Of a stretch of DNA of 64,000 bases, positions 58,467 through 64,000 are shown one piece after another (positions within the stretch are counted from its first letter, which is position 1; each line of letters begins with the position of its first letter). Made by a program: the position numbers and the translations under genes. Source of the DNA: Mesorhizobium_B sp963522145. GTDB lineage: Bacteria > Pseudomonadota > Alphaproteobacteria > Rhizobiales > Rhizobiaceae. The notes below the pieces were generated by a model. That model was not told the DNA's origin. It ran no database searches and was given only the letters and a program-made list of their open reading frames with translations. The stretch lies in NCBI GenBank assembly GCA_963522145.1, contig CAUQXI010000001.1:315082-379081 (forward strand), given 5' to 3'.

Positions 58467-60359
58467 ATGGCGGATTTCGTTGCGGTTCTGAAGAAGACGC
58501 TTGCCGGCATGGGAGAAACCACGCCGGCCGGTCGCGCGCGTGTCTATGCCAAGGCGCGAGCAACGATCGACTCGAAGCTTTCCGCGCTCAACCCGCCGCC
58601 TCCCGCCGCAGTCGCCGAGCGCCAGAAGAGGGCGCTGGAAGACGCGATATCGACGGTGGAAGCAGAATATGCCGCGCCGCCGCCAGCATCTTCCGGCGAT
58701 CCGCTGGATGAACTGGAAAGCGTGTTTTCCTCCATCAACGCGCAACGCCAGTCGCCCGCGCCGCAACGTCCTGCAACTCCTCCGCCTCCGCCGCAGCGGC
58801 AGGCCCCCGTGCCACGGGAGCCATCGCGAGAGGCACCGGTCCGTGCGCGGCCAGACCCGGTTCCAGTGCGCGCCGAGCCCGCGCGGCAGGTCCCCACGCG
58901 CGAGGTTCCGCCTGTTCCTGAAAGGGCGGGTGCGGTTCTGTCCGCGCGGAGCACTCAGCCGAGCCAGGCATCCCATGTCGGCACCGCGTCGAAGCTCTCC
59001 TCGAGCCCGGGGCTGACTCGTCCGGAACCGCGCGCGCCCATCGCGCCGCCTCCTTCGCGCGGCTTCGATGCCGGCCCCCCTTCGCGGCCAGCCACGCCCG
59101 CACCAGTCGCGCCAACGCTGGAAGACGACCTTTCGCCGGCTCCCTTCGATGACGATGGCGCGCTCCACGCAGGCGCGGACGACTGGCCGAGCGAGCAGCT
59201 TCCTCCCTTGCGTGAGGTCGAAGCGCCGCGACGCAGGTGGGCCGGTCTCCTCATCGCGCTGATCGTACTCCTGGCGCTGGGCGGCGGAAGCTATGCCGCC
59301 TGGTTGAACCGGAACGAGCTCAGCACGCTCGTGGGGATGAACCTGCCCGCCTTCCTGAGAATGGAGCCCGCCCCGCCGCCGAGCCCCGTCGCCGCGGAAA
59401 CACCGATCGCTGCGGAAGAGACCGAAGGCGAAGACGCGACTCCGTCACCTGCGCCAAGCCCTTCGGAGACGGACGCTGCCGGTGCGGAAGACGATGCCGG
59501 CCCGCAGGTGGCTGCCGTTGATCCGAATGATGAGGCAGACGCTCCTTCCGAGCCCGCGCCGGCCGCTAACCCGGCCGTGCCGCCGAAATTCACCCAGCGC
59601 CTCACATCGGACGGACAGGAGGTCGACGAGGGCACAGGTGGCGCGAACGGTTCGCTGGGCGAAGGCACCTCCGTTGCAGCCTCGACGCCGCCTGCGCCTG
59701 GCGCGGCACCCTCCACGCCCGGAGCGCCTCCGGCTTCCGGCGCAGATCAACCGATCGTTGCTGCTCAGACGACGCCCCCGCCCGCGGCCGGACAAGGAGA
59801 GACCCTCGCGGTCGGCCAGCGCGCGATCTTCTATGAGGAGCGCACGAGCGTCGCGCAAGGCTCCGCCGAGGCGGGGTCGATCGTCTGGTCCACCGTGCAG
59901 GAGTCGCCGGGGGGCGATCTGCCGCCCGAACCCGCGATCCGCGCCGAGGCAACGATCCCCGGCAAGGACATCCAGCTTCGCATGACCATCCGCCGCAACG
60001 GCGACCGCACGCTGCCCGCAAGCCACATCGTCGAGATGATCTTCCTGACGCCCGACGGCTTCGAGGGCGGCGGCATCGAAAACGTGCTGCGCGTGGCCAT
60101 GAAGGGCTCAGAGCAGGAAACCGGATCGCCGCTTTCGGGCATCCCGGCCAAGATCGCCGATGGCTATTTCCTTGTAGCGCTCAGCGACAATGCGGCCGAC
60201 CGGCAGGCCAATCTCAACCTGTTGGGAAGCCAGAGCTGGATCGACGTGCCGATCGTCTACAAGTCCGGTCGCCGCGCTCTGATCACACTCGAAAAGGGTC
60301 TGCCGGGCGAGAAGGTGTTCAACGACGCGATCAAGGCCTGGGGTGGCACGGGCGGTTGA
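58467..60359 (+). CDS. Large single-pass membrane protein with disordered linker, unknown function
   Basis: This 630-residue protein has three parts. Residues 1-70 form a helical cytoplasmic domain (FVAVLKKTLAGMGETTPAGRARVYAKARATIDSKLSAL). Residues 75-255 are Pro/Arg/Ala-rich. One membrane helix (WAGLLIALIVLLALGGGSYAAWL, about 258-280) precedes a long Pro/Ala/Glu-rich stretch and a folded C-terminal domain from about 445 (GQRAIFYEERTSVAQGSAEAGSIVW; IEMIFLTPDGFEGGG-like strands; ALITLEKGLPGEKVFNDAIKAWG), presumably periplasmic. I do not recognise the family. It follows purA by 51 bases. Confidence 0.8.
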   Translation: MADFVAVLKKTLAGMGETTPAGRARVYAKARATIDSKLSALNPPPPAAVAERQKRALEDAISTVEAEYAAPPPASSGDPLDELESVFSSINAQRQSPAPQRPATPPPPPQRQAPVPREPSREAPVRARPDPVPVRAEPARQVPTREVPPVPERAGAVLSARSTQPSQASHVGTASKLSSSPGLTRPEPRAPIAPPPSRGFDAGPPSRPATPAPVAPTLEDDLSPAPFDDDGALHAGADDWPSEQLPPLREVEAPRRRWAGLLIALIVLLALGGGSYAAWLNRNELSTLVGMNLPAFLRMEPAPPPSPVAAETPIAAEETEGEDATPSPAPSPSETDAAGAEDDAGPQVAAVDPNDEADAPSEPAPAANPAVPPKFTQRLTSDGQEVDEGTGGANGSLGEGTSVAASTPPAPGAAPSTPGAPPASGADQPIVAAQTTPPPAAGQGETLAVGQRAIFYEERTSVAQGSAEAGSIVWSTVQESPGGDLPPEPAIRAEATIPGKDIQLRMTIRRNGDRTLPASHIVEMIFLTPDGFEGGGIENVLRVAMKGSEQETGSPLSGIPAKIADGYFLVALSDNAADRQANLNLLGSQSWIDVPIVYKSGRRALITLEKGLPGEKVFNDAIKAWGGTGG

Positions 60360-60399
60360 CGCTGACGCCGCTCTCGAGAAAGCCCGGCAACAAACAAAA

Positions 60400-60425
60400 A
60401 GGCCGCTGAGAACCAGCGGCCTTTC
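60400..60425. terminator. Bidirectional terminator between convergent genes
   Basis: AGGCCGCTG (60400-60408) pairs with CAGCGGCCT (60414-60422), flanked by AAAAA on the left and TTTC on the right, between the 630-residue protein and rpoH. Confidence 0.85.
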
Positions 60426-60478
60426 GTGTTTTCGCAGGCAGGATCACACCTGCCCTTGAACCAAGCGCAAACCGCAGA

Positions 60479-61393
60479 TCATGCCCGGGCGGGCTCGCTG
60501 TCGATCACGCGAAGCGCCTGCGCCTGACGCCTCGCGGCGTCCTTTACCGCATCCTGCACCTTCTCGAACGCACGCACCTCGATCTGGCGCACGCGCTCGC
60601 GGCTGATGTTGAATTCGGACGACAGTTCCTCCAGCGTGATCGGCTCTTCCGCAAGCCGCCGCGCCTCGAAGATGCGCCTTTCGCGATCATTCAAGACGCC
60701 GAGCGCCGCGCCGAGCATGCCGCGACGGTTCTCGAGCTCGTCCTGTTCGAGCAGGATCTGCTCCTGGCTCTGACTGTCGTCCACCAGCCAGTCCTGCCAC
60801 TCGCCGCCTTCGCCTTCCGTCGCGCGGATGGGCGCGTTCAGGGACGCGTCGCCCGTCAGGCGCCGGTTCATAGAGATGACGTCCGACTCCGGCACGTTGA
60901 GCCGCGTTGCGATCTCCGTCACTTGGTCCGGCCGCAGGTCACCCTCGTCCAGCGCCTGGATCTTGCCCTTCACCTTGCGCAGGTTGAAGAACAGCCGCTT
61001 CTGGTTGGCCGTGGTGCCCATCTTCACGAGGCTCCACGAACGCAGGATATATTCCTGGATCGAGGCCTTGATCCACCACATGGCATAGGTGGCGAGACGG
61101 AAGCCGCGCTCCGGCTCGAATTTCTTGACGGCCTGCATGAGGCCGACATTGCCTTCGGAGATCACCTCGCCGATCGGCAGGCCATAGCCGCGATAGCCCA
61201 TGGCGATCTTGGCCACGAGCCGGAGATGGCTGGTGACAAGCCTGTGCGCGGCCTTGGTGTCGTCGTGCTCGCCATAGCGCTTGGCGAGCATATATTCTTC
61301 CTGCGGCTGCAGCATGGGAAAGCGCCGGATCTCGTCGAGATAGCGGCTGAGGCCGCCTTCGCCGCTGGCGATGCTGGGTAGTGACTGGGCCAT
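60479..61393 (-). CDS. rpoH: RNA polymerase sigma-32 factor
   Basis: From ATG at 61391-61393, 7 bases after AAGGAGGGT, the protein is 304 residues: region 1.2-2 ISEGNVGLMQAVKKFEPERGFRLATYAMWWIKASIQEYIL, the RpoH box NQKRLFFNLRKVK, and region 4 EEPITLEELSSEFNISRERVRQIEVRAFEKVQDAV. It directs heat-shock transcription. Rhizobia often have two rpoH genes; which paralogue this is cannot be set here. Confidence 0.96.
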   Translation of the reverse strand: MAQSLPSIASGEGGLSRYLDEIRRFPMLQPQEEYMLAKRYGEHDDTKAAHRLVTSHLRLVAKIAMGYRGYGLPIGEVISEGNVGLMQAVKKFEPERGFRLATYAMWWIKASIQEYILRSWSLVKMGTTANQKRLFFNLRKVKGKIQALDEGDLRPDQVTEIATRLNVPESDVISMNRRLTGDASLNAPIRATEGEGGEWQDWLVDDSQSQEQILLEQDELENRRGMLGAALGVLNDRERRIFEARRLAEEPITLEELSSEFNISRERVRQIEVRAFEKVQDAVKDAARRQAQALRVIDSEPARA

Positions 61394-61555
61394 GAAAGCA
61401 CCCTCCTTCAAATCTGTTCCGTGCTCCCTCCAGCGAGGCGGGCACGAGGGCGTCACTGAAACTCCACGGCGCCAACAAGCTGATATAGGAACTCGACCTT
61501 CAAATTACATCGGGCGGCAGCCATGATCAGGCCGTAGTCACGCATTCCGGAACAG

Positions 61556-62584
61556 TCAGGTTTCAAGCGTGCGAAAGGCCTGGATCAGGTTCTCCATGTC
61601 GGCGGGGGGCGGGGAGGTGAACCGCATGTTCTCGCCGCTCTCGGGATGTTGGAAGGCCAGGAGCCAGGCGTGGAGCGCCTGGCGTGGAAACCCCGCCGCG
61701 TCCTCGCGCACAGGTTCCGGCAGCCGGTTCGCCTTCGTACGAAAGCCGCGGCCATAGTCGGGATCGCCGATAAGCGGGTGCCCGAGATGCGCCATGTGGA
61801 CGCGGATTTGATGCGTGCGGCCGGTTTCGAGCCGGCACTCGATCAGGCTCGCGAGCGGCTCGGCGCGTCGGGGGAAAGGCTCGAGCACCGTGAAATGCGT
61901 CACCGCGCGGCGGGCATCCGAGCGTCCGACCGGCACCACCGCGCGGTGCGTCGGGTCACGCGGATCGCGTCCGAGCGGCGCATCGATCATGCCCCGGTCC
62001 GATGGCGGCGCGCCCCAAACCAGCGCGTGGTAAGCGCGTTCCAGTCCGCCCGTTGCGCCATGATCAGCGAAGCTTTCGGCGAGCGCGCGATGGGCGCGAT
62101 CGGTTTTCGCCGCAACCATGACGCCGCTCGTATCCTTGTCCAGTCGATGAACGATGCCCGGCCGTCGCACGCCTCCGATCCCCGACAGGCTGCTTCCGCA
62201 ATGAAACAGAAGCGCGTTGACCAGCGTGCCGGTGGGATTGCCCGCGCCGGGATGCACAACAAGGCCCGGCGGTTTGTCGATCACCACCAGCGCATCGTCC
62301 TCGTAGAGGATCGAGAGCGGAATGTTCTCGGCCAATGGCTCCGCGGGTTCCGGCTCGGGCTGGCAAAGCAGGATCTGCTCGCCGCCGCGCAGTCGGTGCT
62401 TGGCCTCCAGCGCCGGGACGCCGTTCACCTGCACATGGCCGTTTCGGATCAGGCTTTGCGCGCGCGCTCGTGACAGGTCGGGCGCAAAGGCCTGCGCCAA
62501 CCACTGATCGAGCCGCATGCCCAATGCGTCCGGCCCCGCAAGGCGCTCGCTTGCGGCGACCTCTGCTTTGTGGGAAGCGCTCAT
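61556..62584 (-). CDS. rluD: 23S rRNA pseudouridine synthase, RluA family (RluD-like)
   Basis: From ATG at 62582-62584 the protein is 342 residues. It has an N-terminal S4 domain (MRLDQWLAQAFAPDLSRARAQSLIRNGHVQVNG) and a catalytic domain with RRPGIVHRLDKDTSGVMVAAK (catalytic Asp in HRLDKDTSG), ECRLETGRTHQIRVHMAHLGHPLIGDPDYG. It isomerises uridines in 23S rRNA helix 69. It is divergent from the small membrane protein at 62642. Confidence 0.94.
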   Translation of the reverse strand: MSASHKAEVAASERLAGPDALGMRLDQWLAQAFAPDLSRARAQSLIRNGHVQVNGVPALEAKHRLRGGEQILLCQPEPEPAEPLAENIPLSILYEDDALVVIDKPPGLVVHPGAGNPTGTLVNALLFHCGSSLSGIGGVRRPGIVHRLDKDTSGVMVAAKTDRAHRALAESFADHGATGGLERAYHALVWGAPPSDRGMIDAPLGRDPRDPTHRAVVPVGRSDARRAVTHFTVLEPFPRRAEPLASLIECRLETGRTHQIRVHMAHLGHPLIGDPDYGRGFRTKANRLPEPVREDAAGFPRQALHAWLLAFQHPESGENMRFTSPPPADMENLIQAFRTLET

Positions 62585-62641
62585 GAAGCAGCGAACGGGA
62601 TGAAACGCCCTGGCATGAACCGACCTATCGCCGAGGATCAC

Positions 62642-63016
62642 ATGCAGCACAAGGTCGTTCGGCCGCATCCGGCAGACGACAGGGACGAGGAACCGCCGCT
62701 CGACCCGGCGGTCGAACGCGTCCGGCGCAAGCTGATGCGTTTTGCGCTCGTCAATCTGCTGATCCTGTTCGTTGCGATCGCCGCGGTGGTGGGCGCCATT
62801 GCTTATCGCCTGAGCCGCCAGCCGGCGAGGCTTTCGGGCGAAAGGATCGAAGCTGATCTGCGCGTGCCGCAGGGCGCGGAAGTCGTGGCCCATTCCTATT
62901 CAAGCGAAGGGTTGTCGCTTCTGATCGCCTTGCCGGACAACAGTCGTGAGGTGCTCGTCTTCGATCCCGCGACGGGGAGGGAGAAGGCGCGCTATCGTAT
63001 CGGCACCATGCCGTGA
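62642..63016 (+). CDS. Small single-pass membrane protein (DUF6476-like)
   Basis: ATG 62642 with GAGG 6 bases upstream gives 124 residues; ATGs at 62600 and 62615 are alternatives. A charged N-terminus (ADDRDEEPPLDPAVERVRRKL) precedes one helix (FALVNLLILFVAIAAVVGAIAYRL) and a small domain VPQGAEVVAHSYSSEGLSLLIALPDNSREVLVFDPATG. The layout and the position divergent from rluD fit the DUF6476 proteins of alphaproteobacteria. Function is unknown. Confidence 0.75.
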   Translation: MQHKVVRPHPADDRDEEPPLDPAVERVRRKLMRFALVNLLILFVAIAAVVGAIAYRLSRQPARLSGERIEADLRVPQGAEVVAHSYSSEGLSLLIALPDNSREVLVFDPATGREKARYRIGTMP

Positions 63017-63097
63017 GCACATTGTGGGGGGGACACTATAACTGATCGCTTCGCGCATGCCTGCATCCGCGTGATGCCCAGACTCCAACAGAAGCAA

Positions 63098-63126
63098 TTG
63101 CGTTTCCCCTTCGCCTCGATTATATC
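63098..63126 (+). promoter_or_regulatory. Sigma-70-type promoter of tRNA-Glu
   Basis: TTGCGT (63098-63103), 17-base spacer, TATATC (63121-63126). Expected start near 63133, about 9 bases before the tRNA 5' end. Confidence 0.65.
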
Positions 63127-63141
63127 GACCCAGTCGCACGG

Positions 63142-63216
63142 GCGCCCATCGTCTAGCGGTTAGGACGGCGCCCTCTCACGGCGCAGACAGGGGTTCGATT
63201 CCCCTTGGGCGTACCA
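63142..63216 (+). tRNA. tRNA-Glu (anticodon CTC)
   Basis: The 75 bases fold as a cloverleaf. Acceptor GCGCCCA pairs with TGGGCGT (one G-T pair at the end), the D-arm has TAGCGGTTAGGA, the anticodon stem CGCC/GGCG encloses CTCTCAC (anticodon CTC), and the T-arm has GGGGTTCGATTCCCC. Discriminator A and an encoded CCA end are present. It reads GAG codons. Confidence 0.97.
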
Positions 63217-63353
63217 GTTTCCTGAATCTGTGCTGCTTTTCTGCGGCTGCCACTCTGTGGCGTGTCGGGTGCTACCCTCAGGAAGGGTGAGCAAGGAGGC
63301 GCGCTCAGCAAAGACGGTGGAGACCGAAGCGGGCCTCGGCCTCCATGTCATCT

Positions 63354-64000
63354 TTAACGGCAGACATTCCTGAATGTCGGCATTCTTGGCGACTTGAACA
63401 GCAGCTCCCCGCAGTCCTCATCGCCCTGCGCGCTGCGGGTGGTTACATCCGGCGTATGTTGACTGCCACCATTGTTGCCGCCGCCCTCTTCGCCATTGCC
63501 GCCTCCATTATTGCCACCCGCCATAGCGTTGCCGCCGGTGGCATCACCGGAGCGGGCGTCGCCGGACATTGCATCGCCGCCTCTTGCGTGGTCGCCGACA
63601 GCGTTGCCGCCTGTTGCATTGCCACTGGTTGCGTTGCCGGAGGTGGCGTTTCCGCCCGTGGCGTTTCCGCGACCCGATCCCGATGTGGAAGCGTTTCCGC
63701 CCGTCGCATTTCCACTCGTGGCATTGCCTGAGCTTGCATTCCCGCCTTGCGCATTGCCGCCCATGGCCGAGCCGCCCATCGCGTTTCCGCTTGTGGCGTC
63801 GCCCGAACGAGCATCGCCGCCGCGCGCCGAGCCTCTTCCATCGGCTACCGCCGTGCCGCCGCGTGCGGTACCGCTCGTGGCATCGCCGCTTTGTGCGTCA
63901 CCGCCACGTGCCGTGCGCCCGACGGCGACCCCGCCGACGGCCATGCCGGATCGTGCACTGCCGGTGGTGGCGTTGCCGCCTTGCACGCGGGGCGCAACCG
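63354..64000 (-). CDS. Gly-Asn-Ala pentad-repeat protein, N-terminus cut by window edge
   Basis: The minus-strand frame is open from the right edge to a stop at 63354-63356 (about 215 codons seen). About 30 five-residue units of the form (S/G)-G-(N/D)-A-x fill most of it (GGNATSGNAT, SGDARSGDAT), corresponding to a 15-base DNA periodicity. A Gly/Asn-rich spacer (AGGNNGGGNGEEGGGNNGG) and a unique tail of about 40 residues with one Cys pair (DEDCGELLF; FRNVCR) follow. It differs from classical A(D/N)Lxx pentapeptide proteins. It could be an exported or surface repeat protein; the family is not recognised. Confidence 0.6.
   Translation of the reverse strand, partial: VAPRVQGGNATTGSARSGMAVGGVAVGRTARGGDAQSGDATSGTARGGTAVADGRGSARGGDARSGDATSGNAMGGSAMGGNAQGGNASSGNATSGNATGGNASTSGSGRGNATGGNATSGNATSGNATGGNAVGDHARGGDAMSGDARSGDATGGNAMAGGNNGGGNGEEGGGNNGGSQHTPDVTTRSAQGDEDCGELLFKSPRMPTFRNVCR

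Noticed and set aside
63345..63731. 128-codon plus-strand frame with an apparent hydrophobic helix
   Set aside because: It reads the complement of the 15-base pentad repeats. The minus strand is open much further, through the window edge.
63142..64000. Genomic island inserted at tRNA-Glu
   Set aside because: No integrase or duplicated tRNA end is visible before the window ends, so an island cannot be supported.

Overview
The window is high-GC, gene-dense chromosomal DNA of an alphaproteobacterium. It most resembles the Hyphomicrobiales (Rhizobiales), in or near the Phyllobacteriaceae/Brucellaceae. The evidence is a 6S RNA beside fau, gapR (DUF2312) with DUF1244 and N-formylglutamate amidohydrolase next to pyk, RcdA, TrcR/DUF1013, an MprF-AcvB (LpiA/AcvB) operon, Omp25-like barrels, and perfect TTAA-N7-TTAA CtrA boxes. 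I see no prophage, insertion sequence, CRISPR array or rRNA. One tRNA (Glu, CTC) is present.

Layout. 1-2 kb: ymdB (cut by the window edge), fau, 6S RNA. 1.6-5.6 kb: small proteins, a SnoaL-like gene whose start lies inside a heptanucleotide repeat, tam, gapR, DUF1244, N-formylglutamate amidohydrolase, DUF1036. 5.7-11.2 kb: pyk, a TPR protein and hydrolase, rpmJ, a SWIB protein, purE-purK. 11.3-16.2 kb: two DUF465 proteins, an MFS transporter, DUF1192, a quinone oxidoreductase, a DUF486 gene with an internal stop codon, trcR and a 58-residue membrane protein. 16.2-22.8 kb: tkt, gap, a K+/H+ antiporter and pgk on one strand. 23-27 kb: DUF4164-zapA, then ThiE-like, Sel1, efp and an inositol-phosphatase-family gene. 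27-33.8 kb: a TSUP permease, mprF-acvB and an acyl-CoA synthetase. 33.8-38.1 kb: a candidate CtrA-driven sRNA, rcdA, then ruvC-ruvA-[AbrB/PIN toxin-antitoxin]-ruvB-ybgC. 38.4-45.3 kb: tolQ-tolR-tolA-tolB-pal-cpoB-tilS. 45.4-50.8 kb: ftsH, a ChaN-like gene, glmM, a HAD hydrolase. 51-56 kb: two outer-membrane barrels, each behind a perfect CtrA box, then serC-serA behind a serC-type leader. 56-63 kb: an EamA permease, purA, a large single-pass protein, rpoH, rluD, a small membrane protein and tRNA-Glu. The right edge holds the C-terminal part of a protein made of five-residue Gly-Asn-Ala repeats.

How it fits together. Most genes are housekeeping: lower glycolysis and pentose phosphate, purine and serine synthesis, recombination, and the cell envelope. 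A second theme is the cell cycle. CtrA boxes lie before a candidate sRNA, before rcdA (whose family delivers CtrA to ClpXP), before both outer-membrane barrels and, in a weaker form, before the Tol-Pal cluster. The window also carries GapR, TrcR and ZapA. The most interesting points are the sRNA/rcdA CtrA-box pair, the toxin-antitoxin pair fused by ATGA overlap into the ruv operon, the (GACCCAT)7 repeat that supplies the start codon of the SnoaL-like gene, and the pentad-repeat protein. All functional statements rest on reading the sequence and on recall of protein families; no database search was run.
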